NCBI GenBank assembly: GCA_947247005.1
Contig: OX365947.1
Location: 7,173,030 to 7,237,029, forward strand
Length of the DNA: 64,000 nucleotides
Direction: 5' to 3'
Origin: Spisula solida
Lineage: Eukaryota; Mollusca; Bivalvia; Venerida; Mactridae
Positions within the stretch are counted from its first letter, which is position 1, and the number at the start of each line of letters is the position of its first letter. The notes below the pieces were generated by a model that worked only from the letters and a program-made list of their open reading frames with translations, was not told where the DNA came from and searched no databases. Positions 45,741 through 57,589 of the stretch are shown in pieces. The translations under genes and the position numbers were made by a program.

Positions 45741-48549
45741 GACGGTAAACCACAGTGGTGCAACAACATCCTGTATACGTTTTTCCACAGTGGTGTAACA
45801 ACATCCGGTATACGGTAAACCACAGTGGTGCAACAACATCCGGTATACGGTATAACACAGTGGAGTAACAATATCCGGTATACGGTATTCCACAGTGGAG
45901 TAACAACATCCGGTATACGGTATAACACAGTGGAGTAACAACATCCGGTATACGTTGTTCCACAGTGGAGTAACAACATCCGGTATACGGTATAACAGAG
46001 TGGAGTAACAACATCCGGTATACGTTTTTCCACAGTGGAGTAACCATATACGGTAAACCACAGTGGTGCAACAACATCCGGTATACGTTTTTCCACAGTG
46101 GAGTAACAACATCCGGTATACGGTAAACCACAGTGGTGCAACAACATCCGGTATACGTTTTTCCACAGTGGTGTAACAACATCCGGTATACGGTTTACCA
46201 CAGTGGTGCAACAACATCCGGTATACGTTTTTCCACAGTGGAGAAACAACATCCGGTATACGGTATACCACAGTGGTGCAACAACATCCGGTATACGGTA
46301 AACCAAAGTGGTGCAACAACATCCGGTATACGGTATCACACAGTGGTGCAACAACATCCGGTATACGTTTATCCACAGTGGTGCAACAACATCCGGTATA
46401 CGGTAAACCACAGTGGTGCAACAACATCCGGTATACGGTATAACACTGTGGAGTAACAACTTCCGGTATACGGTAAACCACATTGGTGCAACAACATCCG
46501 GTATACGGTATAACACAGTGGAGTAACAACATCCGGTATACGGTATCACACAGTGGTGCAACAACATCCGGTATACGTTTATCCACAGTGGTGCAACAAC
46601 ATCCGGTATACGGTAAACCACAGTGGTGCAACAACATCCGGTATACGGTATAACACAGTGGAGTAACAACTTCCGGTATACGGTAAACCACATTGGTGCA
46701 ACAACATCCGGTATACGGTATAACACAGTGGAGTAACAACATCCGGTATACGGTAAACCACAGTGGTGCAACAACATCAGGTATACGGTATAACACAGTG
46801 GAGTAACAACTTCCGGTATACGGTAAACCACATTGGTGCAACAACATCCGGTATACGGTATAACACAGTGGAGTAACAACATCCGGTATACGGTATCACA
46901 CAGTGGTGCAACAACATCCGGTATACGTTTATCCACAGTGGTGCAACAACATCCGGTATACGGTAAACCACAGTGGTGCAACAACATCCGGTATACGGTA
47001 TAACACAGTGGAGTAACAACTTCCGGTATACGGTAAACCACATTGGTGCAACAACATCCGGTATACGGTATAACACAGTGGAGTAACAACATCCGGTATA
47101 CGGTAAACCACAGTGGTGCAACAACATCCGGTACACGGTATAACACAGTGGTGAAACAACATCCGGTATACGGTATTCCACAGCGGTGCAACAACATCCG
47201 GTATACGGTATAACACAGTGGTGCAACAACATCCGGTACATGGTATAACACAGTGGTGCAACAACATCCGGTATACCGTATAACACAGTGGAGTAACAAC
47301 ATCCGGTATACGGTATTCCACAGTGGTGCAACAACATCCGGTATACGTTTATCCACAGTGGTGCAACAACATCCGGTATACGGTAAACCACAGTGGTGCA
47401 ACAACATCCGGTATACGGTATAACACAGTGGAGTAACAACTTCCGGTATCAGTAAACCACATTGGTGCAACAACATCCGGTATACGGTATAACACAGTGG
47501 TGCAACAACATCCGGTACATGGTATAACACAGTGGTGCAACAACATCCGGTATACCGTATAACACAGTGGAGTAACAACATCCGGTATACGGTATTCCAC
47601 AGTGGTGCAACAATATCCGGTATACGTTTTTCCACAGTGGAGTAACAACATCCGGTATACGGTAAACCACAGTGGTGCAACAACATCCGGTACATGGTAT
47701 AACACAGTGGTGCAACAACATCCGGTATACGGTATAACACAGTGGAGGAACAACATCCGGTATACGGTAAACCACAGTGGTGCAACAACATCCGGTATAC
47801 GGTATAACACAGTGGTGCAACAACATCCGGTATACGGTATAACACAGTGGAGTAACAACATCCGGTATACGGTATTCCACAGTGGTGCAACAACATCCGG
47901 TATACGGTATATCACAGTGGTGCAACAACATCCGGTATACGTTTTTCCACAGTGGAGTAACAACATCCGGTATACCATATAACACAGTGGTGCAACAACA
48001 TCCGGTATACGTTTTTCAACAGTGGAGTTACAACATCCGGTATACGGTAAACCACAGTGGTGAAACAACATCCGGTATACGGTATAACACAGTGGTGAAA
48101 CAACATCCGGTATACGGTAAACCACAGTGGTGCAACAACATCCGGTATACGTTTTTCCACAGTGGAGTAACAACATCCGGTATACGGTATACCACAGTGG
48201 TGCAACAACATCCGGTACATGGTATAACACAGTGGTGCAACAACATCCGGTATACGGTATAACACAGTGGAGTAACAATATCCGGAATACGGTATTCCAC
48301 AGTGGTGCAACAACATCCTGTATACGGTATAAAACAGTGGAGTAACAACATCCGGTATACGGTATTCCACAGTGGTGCAATAACATCCGGTATACGTTTT
48401 TCCACAGTGGTGTAACAACATCCGGTATACGGTAAACCACAGTGGTGCAACAACATCCGGTATACGTTTTTCCACAGTGGAGTAACAACATCCGGTATAC
48501 GGTATAACACAGTGGAGTAACAACATCCGGTATACGATTTTCCACAGTG
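45741..48549 (+). repeat. 35-bp satellite, left block (about 80 copies)
   Basis: The unit is CCACAGTGGTGCAACAACAT plus CCGGTATACGGTAAA, 35 bp. Variation is concentrated in two places: GTGCAAC versus GAGTAAC after CAGTG, and the junction before CCACAGTGG (GGTAAA, GGTATA, GTTTTT). All units run in the same direction. Variants are interspersed and short runs of variant order recur, suggesting local segmental amplification. Confidence 0.95.
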
Positions 48550-50540
48550 TGCCCCACTGTGGATACCGTTTACCGGATGTTGTTGCACCACTGTGGAATA
48601 CCGTATACCGGATATTGTTACTACACTGTGTTATACCGTATACCGGATATTGTTGCACCACTGTGGTTTACCGTATACCGGATGTTGTTACTCCACTGTG
48701 GAAAAAGGTATACCGGATGTTGTTGCACCACTGTGTTATACCGTATACCGGATGTTGTTACTCCACTGTGGAAAAACGTATACCGGATGTTGTTGCACCA
48801 CTGTATTATACCGTATACCGGATGTTGTTACTCCACTGTGGAAAAACGTATACCGGATGTTGTTGCACCACTGTGTTATACCGTATACCGGATGTTGTTA
48901 CTCCACTGTGGAAAAACGTATACCGGATGTTGTTACTCCACTGTGGAAAAACGTATACCGGATGTTGTTGCACCACTGTGTTATACCGTATACCGGATGT
49001 TGTTGCACCACTGTGGTTTACCGTATACCGGATGTTGTTGCACCACTGTGTTATACCGTATACCGGATGTTGTTGCACCACTGTGTTATACCGTATACCG
49101 GATGTTGTTGCACCACTGTGGTTTACCGTATACCGGATGTTGTTGCACCACTGTGTTATACCGTATACCGGATGTTGTTGCACCACTGTGGTTTACCGTA
49201 TACCGGATGTTGTTGCACCACTGTGGTTTACCGTATACCGGATGTTGCTACTCCACTGTGGAAAAACGTATATCGGATGTTGTTACTCCACTGTGGTAAA
49301 ACGTATACCGGATGTTGTTGCACCACTGTGGTTTACCGTATACCGGATGTTGTTACTCCACTGTGGAAAAACGTATACCGGATGTTGTTGCACCACTGTG
49401 GTTTACCGTATACCGGATGTTGTTATTCCACTGTGGAAAAACGTATACCGGATGTTGTTGCACCACTGTGGAAAAACGTATACCGGATGTTGTTGCACCA
49501 CTGTGTTATACCGTATACCGGATGTTGTTGCACCACTGTGGTTTACCGTATACCGGATGTTGTTGCACCACTGTGGTTTACCGTATACCGGATGTTGTTA
49601 CTCCACTGTGGAAAAACGTATACCGGATGTTGTTGCACCACTGTGGTTTACCGTATACCGGATGTTGTTACTCCACTGTGGAAAAACGTATACCGGATGT
49701 TGTTGCACCACTGTGGTTTACCGTATACCGGATGTTGTTATTCCACTGTGGAAAAACGTATACCGGATGTTGTTGCACCACTGTGGAAAAACGTATACCG
49801 GATGTTGTTGCACCACTGTGTTATACGTATACCGGATGTTGTTGCACCACTGTGGTTTACCGTAAAACGGATGTTGTTGCACCACTGTGGTTTACCGTAT
49901 ATCGGATGTTGTTACTCCACTGTGGAAAAACGTATACCGGATGTTGTTGCACCACTGTGGTTTACCGTATACCGGATGTTGTTACTCCACTGTGGAAAAA
50001 CGTATACCGGATGTTGTTGCACCACTGTGGTTTACCGTATACCGGATGTTGTTACTCCACTGTGGAAAAACGTATACCGGATGTTGTTGCACCACTGTGG
50101 TATATCGTATACCGGATGTTGTTGCACCACTGTGGAAAAACGTATACCGGATGTTGTTTCGCCACTGTGTTATACCGTATACCGGATGCTGTTGCCCCAC
50201 TGTGGAAAAACGTATACCGGATGTTGTTGCACCACTGTGTTATACCGTATATTGGATGTTGTTGCACCACGGTGGTTTACCGTATACCGGATGTTGTTAC
50301 TCCACTGTGTTATACCGTATACCGGATGTTGTTACTCCACTGTGGAAAAACGTAAACCGGATGTTGTTGCACCACTGTGTTATACCGTATACCGGATGTT
50401 GTTGCCCCACTGTGGAAAAACGTATACCGGATGTTGTTGCACCACTGTGTTATACCGTATACCGCATGTTGTTGCACCACTGTGGAAAAACGTATACCGG
50501 ATGTTGTTGCACCACTGAGATTTACCGTATATCGGATGTT
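48550..50540 (-). repeat. 35-bp satellite, right block, inverted (about 57 copies)
   Basis: The same unit in reverse complement (CCGTATACCGGATGTTGTTG, CACCACTGTGG) from the switch at GTGTGCCCCACTG (about 48,550) to the last degenerate unit ATATCGGATGTT. The two blocks form one inverted repeat without a unique spacer. Long runs share the same variant types as the left block. Confidence 0.95.
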
Positions 50541-50860
50541 ACAAGTTTCATGACCCCGTGAAAAACTGACAACTTTTATGTCAGCACGTAAAACTTACAA
50601 GTTTCATGACACCGTGAAAAACTTACAACTTGCATGACACCATATAAAACTTACAAGTTTCATGACCCCGTGAAAAACTTACAACTTTTATGGCAGATGT
50701 AAAACTTACAAGTTTCATGACCCCGTGAAAAACTTACAACTTGCATGACACCATATAAAACTTACAACTTTTATGGCAGAATGTAAAACTTACAAGTTTC
50801 ATGACCCCGTGAAAAACTTACAACTTTTATGGCACCATGTAAAACTAACACGAAGTTGGT
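50541..50860 (+). repeat. Adjacent minisatellite (AACTTACAAGTTTCATGAC)
   Basis: Alternating near-repeats of about 27 bp: AACTTACAAGTTTCATGACC with CCGTGAAA, and AACTTACAACTTTTATGGCA with ATGTAA, repeated about 11-12 times. It begins directly at the end of the 35-bp satellite. No unit similarity to that satellite. Confidence 0.85.
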
Positions 50861-51392
50861 ATTGCATGAACATCGTTTTACCAAATCATTGAGTAAGTAT
50901 TGATTAGTATTTCAACAACTACAGAACTGTATTCCATTGCTTGTACGTATTGTAACTCGACCCTGGACTCAAAAAGTCACGAAGCCGTCTATAAAGCATA
51001 GGTCTGTCGTCTACACGTTTTCATGGAAAAAATATACTGCTAGTCCAGCAATAATGTCCATTATTTTTTTAAGGCAACCACCAAACTTGGTACAAACATT
51101 CCTTGAACCATTAAACATTTTTTTCATAAGACCCACTCAAATCTAGTTGCATAATTGCCATAGCAACCATTTCAAAATGGACGGCATAATGTCCAGTTTA
51201 AAATATCAAAATTGTATTATCTGGCTCCTGTTCAAAATTAGATATTTTGGGATAAAACCTCCCAAAATATAAACGAAAAGAGTAATATTCGGAATCAGCG
51301 GAAAACGACGTAATTAATCATTTCAGTCGGATTGGGACAGACTGGTACATGTAGTAACTTTTAGTTCAAGATATCTTAAAAAAGATTATATT

Positions 51393-51425
51393 AAGTCAGA
51401 CAGGGAAGGCAGCACTCAACTTTTT
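51393..51425 (+). repeat. Dispersed repeat fragment
   Basis: TCAGACAGGGAAGGCAGCAC-TCAACTT is a short copy of the family at 5,472, 13,530 and 12,892. It ends abruptly. Confidence 0.55.
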
Positions 51426-51639
51426 GCAGTTTGTAACAAGGAATATTGTGAAAATTTGCAGTGTTACATATATGGTATTGTAGTGCATCAGGGGTACTAA
51501 ATAGACCGACTCGATAGTAGCGTGACTTACAATGTATATACTCAACCTTTTCAGTAGTAGAGTGACTGTGTATAGCTCACAATGGTAGTAAAAATGTGCA
51601 GGTCTCAGTTTATAAGTAGAACTCCAACTGGATGTGTAG

Positions 51640-52998
51640 ATATACAGGTATGACCCGCTCATCATGTTTTTCTTTACGTTGAATGAACTCATCTGAGTAC
51701 CCTTCATTACTACTTGTGGTTTGATAGTGTTTAGCCAGAGAGTTTGCCTTTCCTTCATTATCTGTGACAATTTGTCCATTAAATAACATTGCGGGTTCGC
51801 TCGCTGGGGGTTGGCCTTTGATTTTCCGTATAAAATCCCACAGCTGTTTAGATTTGGTTTCAGTATTAATAGAGCTGCAAAATTTTTTCCAACTCTCTCT
51901 TTTTGCTTTTTTAATTGTTTTGTCAGCCTGGCTTCTTAGAAATCTCCAATTGTCGGCATTAATTTGAGTTTTACGTCTCTTGTACTTATGGTAGGCAATC
52001 TCCCTGGCTTTTATTGCTTTTTTGCACTCATCATTCCACCATATTACTAACTTCTTTGGTTTGATCTCTTTTGCCTTAGCTTTTGGAATTGTTTGTTCCA
52101 AGACATTATTAAGTTTGTCCAAAAAGTCAGTGAACACTTCATCGATAGACTCAGAATTAACTAAAGTGTGAAGTTGTTCATTACATAATTTTTGAAAATC
52201 CTCCCAGCTTTCTTTGGAGGCTTTGTGTAATTTCCACTTTTCGACTGTGAATTTTGTATTGTTTTTGTATTGAAAATCTAACATTGTTATGATTGGCAAA
52301 TGATCACTACCACAGGAGTTATTTGAAACTATGAATTCTGCCCTGGTTCTTATGTGATCTGATACCATAGCTAAGTCTAATGCTGAGTTTAGCTGATCAG
52401 GATTTGGGCTAAATCTTGTGATTTGGTTGTCATTAATTATTTGCATGTTGTTATCTTCACAGAAAGTAATTAACGTTTGGGCCTCAGTGTCAGTACGGAA
52501 ATCATTATCTGGGTTCCATAATGGGTGCTTAAGATTGAAATCCCCCATGATTACTGTGTTGGGCGTTATCTTATTTAACCATTTTTCCAGGTTATCTTTA
52601 GTAATGAATTTGCCCAATTTAGTATAACAATTGTAGATGTTAATATCAGACCTTAACCCATGAACAGTCACCATTTGAGTTTCAAACTCATTCTGGTCCT
52701 TAACTGGAGTGTATGAGTAAGGGATGCCAGTTCGAACATAAATACTTAAACCACCATGACCTGAGTTATCATAATGCCTGTGACAGTTAAGCGGAGCTTG
52801 GTAACCTGTCAGTTTGAGCGGAGCACTGTTTGCCTTGTAGTGCGTTTCCTGTAAACATATGACATCTATCTCTGAATTGGCGTTATTGATTAGTTGTTGG
52901 AGTTCTGTTCTCTTACTTATGTCCCCTCTTAACCCTCCCGCATTCCATGACATGACACTGAGGCTCCTACGTGTTATAGGATTAGTTTTAGTAGCCAT
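51640..52998 (-). pseudogene. LINE ORF2 5' part: AP-like endonuclease (inverted segment)
   Basis: The ORF starts at 52,998 and encodes an endonuclease of the LINE exonuclease/endonuclease/phosphatase fold: SVMSWNAGGLRG (Asn), CLQETHYK (Glu), VIMGDFNLKHPLWN, SALDLAMVSDH and GSDHLPI (Asp/His). A linker ends NSLAKHYQTTSSNEGYSDEF. After about 51,660 the sequence stops resembling a LINE, and the expected reverse transcriptase is absent. It lies on the strand opposite to the RNase H part of (presumably) the same element at 54.3-55.6 kb. Confidence 0.85.
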
Positions 52999-53047
52999 TA
53001 TTTAACGGGAGTGGTCTGTTACTTAGTTAAGGTGTTGTTTAAGTTTA

Positions 53048-54284
53048 TCACTTAAACAGATTCCTTAGATTCTTTATACTATATATATATCTATATATCT
53101 TTTTCCCCATAAATCGTTTGGGTTCCCCCACCACTTTGCCGCTTCTGAGTTTTTTCCCTTTCGGGCTACTCAGGGTACCTGACATGGTGGCGTCCTTGGT
53201 CTGGGGTGCCTGTTTAGTGGGGGTTGGAGCTGGAGGGGTAGTTACCTCAGTTGTTAGTGGTTCCACTTGCTGCTCAACGGGTTCTTCAACCGCCGAGCAG
53301 TTCTCAGGGACTTGCTTAGGTGCCTGTTTGGTGGGGGTTGGAGCTGGGGGGGTAGTACCCTCAGTTGTTATTTCCCCCCCTTGTTGCTCAACGGGTTCTT
53401 CAACCGCTGAGCAGTTCTCTGGGGCTTGCTTAGGTGCCTGTTTGGTGGGGGTTGGAGCTAGGGGGGTAGTAACCTCAGTCGTCTGTTTTTCTACTTGCTG
53501 CTCAACGGGTTCTTCAACCGCCGAGCAGTTCTCAGGGACTTGCTTATGTGCCTGTTTGGTAGGGGTTGGGGCTGGGGGGGGTAGTATCCTCAGTTGTTAT
53601 TTCTTCCCCTTGCTGCTCAACGGGTTCTTCAACCGCTGAGCAGTTCACTGGGGCTTGCTTAGGTGCCTGTTTGGCGGGGGTTGGAGCTAGGGGGGTAGTA
53701 ACCTCAGTCGTTTCTTTTTCTACTTGCTGCTCAACGGGTTCTTCAACCGCCGAGCAGTTCTCTGGGACTTGCTTAGGTGCCTGTTTGGCGGGGGTTGGAG
53801 CCAGGGGGGTAATTGCCTTAGTTGTCAGTATTTCTACTTGTTGCTCAACGGGTTCTTCAACCGTCGAGCATTTCTCAGGGACATGCTTTGGTGCCTGTTG
53901 CACGTTATTTCCTATAGCCTGTCACGAAGGAGTCTCATGAATTTTGCGTGGGGCCGGGGTAGGTCTCTTAACAGTTATGGGTGGAGTTACTAGGGCGTTT
54001 CTAGGGGTTGGGGTTGGTTTTTGATTTTTGCCCTTAATTATTTTAGTTTGATTTTGGTTAGATTTATTTTGATTGATTAAATGTTGCTTGATTTCATTTG
54101 CAAAGGCTTTTAGAATTTGCACAATTTGTGCTTCGTTTTTATCAGCTAGAGTTGGGGCAGTAATTTTAATCCTATCATTTATTGACTTTTTTGTCTTACT
54201 TTTAAGTTTCTTAGTTTTGTTAGTTTTGTTGTTATCCTTAATTTGGTTTTGGTCTTGAGTTTTGGTTTTACTTTGATTATACAT
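53048..54284 (-). pseudogene. LINE ORF1 (inverted segment), disrupted
   Basis: The N-terminus (MYNQSKTKTQDQNQIKDNNK) is Lys/Gln/Asn-rich, followed by an amphipathic stretch (IVQILKAFANEIKQHLI) and a Pro-rich segment (KPTPTPRNALVTPP, KRPTPAPRK). A TGA stop at 53,922-53,924 interrupts the frame. Beyond it, six 38-residue repeats (ENCSAVEEPVEQQ, PLAPTPAKQAPKQ) follow. An extra base in the G run near 53,575-53,581 shifts the frame before the last repeats. No CCHC zinc knuckle is visible. Confidence 0.7.
53206..53897. repeat. 114-bp tandem repeat inside LINE ORF1
   Basis: GTGCCTGTTTGGTGGGGGTT recurs at 53,206, 53,320, 53,434, 53,548, 53,663, 53,777 and 53,891. Spacing is 114 bp except one of 115. 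Since 114 is 38 codons, the repeat was in frame, and the single 115-bp unit is the frameshift. Units carry EEPVEQQ and PTPAKQAPK. Confidence 0.9.
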
Positions 54285-54299
54285 ATCGTTATACCCCCA

Positions 54300-55558
54300 G
54301 GTTACCTTTAATAGTTGAGTGTGGCGAACTAAACCTAGGATACCACAGGCAACAAAGCATGCTTAAATATTGGGTTAGGTCAGGCCGGCTAGGATCAAAC
54401 CTGCCGATCAATGAAAAGGTTACTCAAGACCCGCTATATGAGCACAAGTTAAACCCTGAAAATTCCAAACGATCAAGATTCAGAGTCCCATATTCACAAA
54501 ATGTGAGGGAATGCATTGAGGTTTATAATGTTCAGAATCTAGAAGCTACACCGCCGGTGTACCAGAACCCTCCTGATATAAGTAATAACATCCCTGACTT
54601 AGAACTATTACAGGTCACGTCCAAAAGCTTTACCAATGGTTACAACCTGCAAATATGCAAGCAGTATATTGAAGAAAGTTATCACAATCATTTCCAAATT
54701 TACACTGATGGTAGTAAGGATGATTCCCTGGAGAACACAGGGACGGGGATGTTTGTCAGGTCACCAGATAATAAGACAGTGGTCAACAAGGGTATCAAAC
54801 TCCCCAAAGAGGTCTCTATCTATACTTGTGAATTAATGGGGATCAAAATGGCATTGATCTGGACCCTGAGGAAAAATTATCAATTCTCAGCTATATTCAG
54901 TGACAGTCTAAGTAGTCTCATGTCCATTAAAACAGGAATTTCAACCACCCGGCCAGAAATAATGTCCGAGGTCTTGAACCTTCTACACCAAATTCAGAAC
55001 AACAATCAATCGGTCCAATTAGTCTGGGTCCCCAGCCATGTAGGACTTGAAGGGAATGAAAAGGCAGACCAAACAGCTAAGCGTGCATGTACAGAGGGCT
55101 CCACTGTACCATTAAAATTAAGCTTATCAGAGTCATATAGTGTCATTAAATCCAAAATAAAACAGGCATTTAAAGAATACTGGGCCACAAGTGAATATGA
55201 TAAAAGTATGTTTGATTCTGAGCATTTACCAACAAAATTAAAATCATATAGTAACAACACTTTACATGATAAGATATTTACTAGACTCAAACTAGGGGCA
55301 AGCTATCTTGGTGCTGAAAGGAAACCCAAGGGCGACAACTGCCTCAACTGCAACCAACCTGTAACGTTTGAGCACTACGTCTTTGAATGTCCATTGCATA
55401 CCACCCATAGGAAAATACTAGAAGCTGAGCTGTTAGATACTGGTTTAAAAATTATCAACAAAAATAATATATTAAACCCCCCAAATAAATTAGCGCAAAG
55501 GATCAGGCTAGCGCTATTTAAATACATCCGAAATACAGGATATGAAGACAAAATCTAA
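54300..55558 (+). pseudogene. LINE ORF2 3' part: RNase H domain and C-terminal zinc motif
   Basis: The reading frame is open from about 54,306 (VECGELNLGYHRQQSMLKYW, typical of the region after a LINE reverse transcriptase). RNase H motifs are intact: IYTDGSKDD, YTCELMGIKMAL (Glu), FSDSLSSLMS, WVPSHVGLEGNEKADQTAK. A C-terminal CLNCNQPVTFEHYVFECPLH cysteine/His motif follows. The stop is at 55,556-55,558. The upstream reverse transcriptase is missing, and the sequence instead joins the inverted ORF1 start at about 54,285-54,305. Confidence 0.88.
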
Positions 55559-56404
55559 CTCAGAATCAGTGCACGCTTTATATCATAATCAATTAGGCAA
55601 TCGGTCAGAAGTAATTACGAAGATTTACTTCTCTTTGACCATTTGACAAAAGAGTTGCCTCACTTAAACAATAGATCATTCCGAGTATTTTTTGCTTTAA
55701 CGAAGATAGATTTACTTTCCTTTGACCATTAGAATGTGACAGTTCCTTGACATCTATTCTAGAAATTATAATGAAGATAGAGTTGCTGTGACCATTACTG
55801 TTAACGATAAGAGTTCCTTCCCTTTGACCTTCATGAATAATTACTAGTCACTTCCCTTTCACCATAGAAAAGACAGTTGGTAATAGAGTTCCTTCTCCTT
55901 TGTCTTTAAAAATAATCACGAAGATAGGGGTCCTTAAATAACAAGGAATATGTTAAACCGAATTATGCTCCCTGAACCAAGTGCTTGTCCCAACATGGGA
56001 AATAACATATTACAGATACACAGATACAGGTAAAAAAAGGAAAAAGAAAGTAGAATTATGGTTCTTGACACACCGCTTCCTCTTGAAGGTCTCTATCATT
56101 ATGTGAAGTTTCAATCAAATGCCATAAACTATACTGTCTAAGTTAGGGACCGGCCAAGCATTAATTTGTATAAAGAAGAGAGATAAATAAAAAAACAAGT
56201 AAGGTAGAGTTATGTTTTTGTGGCACTGCACTTCTCCTTATTTGGATCTATTCACCTATAAAATTCCAAATCAATACCTACCATAATGTAGGAGTTATGA
56301 CTTGGACAAGAAGTAAGTATAAAAAGTACAAAGGGTCATAACTCAAGAAATATACAATAAAGCGTTAAATATATATAAATGGTTCTTGTGCACTGCACTT
56401 CCCC
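55559..56404 (+). repeat. LINE 3' region / degenerate repeat
   Basis: GAAGATAGAGTTCCTTCCCT-like and TTTGACCATT motifs recur irregularly to about 55,930. Two or three GCACTGCACTTC-CCTT blocks follow near 56,075, 56,235 and 56,390. It could be the LINE 3' UTR or an older repeat in which the next element is nested. No ORF. Confidence 0.45.
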
Positions 56405-56408
56405 TTAA

Positions 56409-57304
56409 GGAGGTACGAGCTGCCTTGTGCGCATGCGCGAAATTTCAAAGTCGTATTAGATAAGAACAAACATGAATTTTAGTTTCAATGATTGCATATG
56501 AATGTTGATTAATGAAAATAAACAAAATTATATCGCACAAATTAGATATTTTTAACTTTTTATTTTTTGCCTGTATGAAAAAGTGGGTGGGGAACGGTAA
56601 AATTGTGAATAATATGGGTTCACAATAAGTCCCTTCAATTGTTCAAATGCATATGCTTATATATAATATGTAGTGCATGGTTTAGTTATAAGAGGTAGCT
56701 TCACTTTGAAATATTTTTAAGAAAAAATTATTTCATTACAATATGCAAATTAGGTTAATTTTATGCAAATTTATTCATAATTAGTGCTTTTTTATGCACA
56801 GCTCCCAAAAAAGGCTGGTGACCCCTATTTTTTATTTGACTAAACTGGTGTTCTATTTGATACTAAACTTAGGGCCAATTTTAAATCATTTTCGATCGTT
56901 GGGTATTTTTTGACGTTCATTTGAAATCAATTGAAAATCACACTTTTTAGCAAGTGGGTGGGGTAACTATTTACCATGTTCAAATACTGAATTTGTTCAC
57001 CAGGCAGCTGGAATTGTGACTAATGTCAATAGGAATGACCATTGAACACACAAAATATCATGCATTGCTTAAAAGTGGTTTCATACAGTAATAATCTTAA
57101 AAAGAACATAATGGTGCCATGAATGCAGGAAATAGATAAAATGACCAAAATACAATGGTAGGTCATTAGAAAGCCATGTATGTCGAAAACGAGCCTGGTG
57201 ACATATCATTTTTATGATTTCAATGTTGTTCTAGAAGACTGTTCTGTCATTTTAAGATGTTTCAAGGAAAATTCGATCGTTAGATAAAAGGTGCGCGTAC
57301 CTCC
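56409..57304. mobile_element. 0.9-kb TTAA-flanked non-autonomous element
   Basis: TIRs GGAGGTACG and CGTACCTCC sit between two TTAA tetranucleotides (56,405-56,408 and 57,305-57,308). TTAA duplication is characteristic of piggyBac-type transposition. The interior (896 bp) has no transposase ORF. A truncated relative is at 655-790. The flanks GCACTTCCCC and TGAGGTTATG reconnect across the insertion, as expected for a nested copy. Confidence 0.72.
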
Positions 57305-57589
57305 TTAATGAGGTTATGTCAAATTCAAATTTTTCTCCCAAATGCTGTAATATTTCATACTTCAGATAAATCTAGTGATTTAACTAAAGGTTGAAAATAA
57401 AAAATATCACCACCATTTTATAGTGCATATATATATTTCTTACACTGTAGCAATTTTAAGCATAAATTCAATAATCATTTTATTTCAATAAAATGTATCT
57501 GAATACAAAATGTTGCAAAAATCAGCCACCATTTGATATTAGGCTCACCCCTCTTACTTTTATACAAATTCCTTGTGTTTAAATGCTTA

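Noticed and set aside
45741..50540. CRISPR array
   Set aside because: Units are contiguous 35-bp tandem repeats with no unique spacers, the context is eukaryotic, and there are no cas genes.
45692..50561. Many long ORFs (178-734 codons) across the satellite as protein-coding genes
   Set aside because: They are shifted readings of the same 35-bp unit on both strands, have no start context, domain or splice structure, and are explained by the unit lacking stops.
53118..53993. Plus-strand Gly/Val/Cys-rich ORFs (up to 173 codons)
   Set aside because: Antisense readings of the 114-bp repeats of the LINE ORF1.
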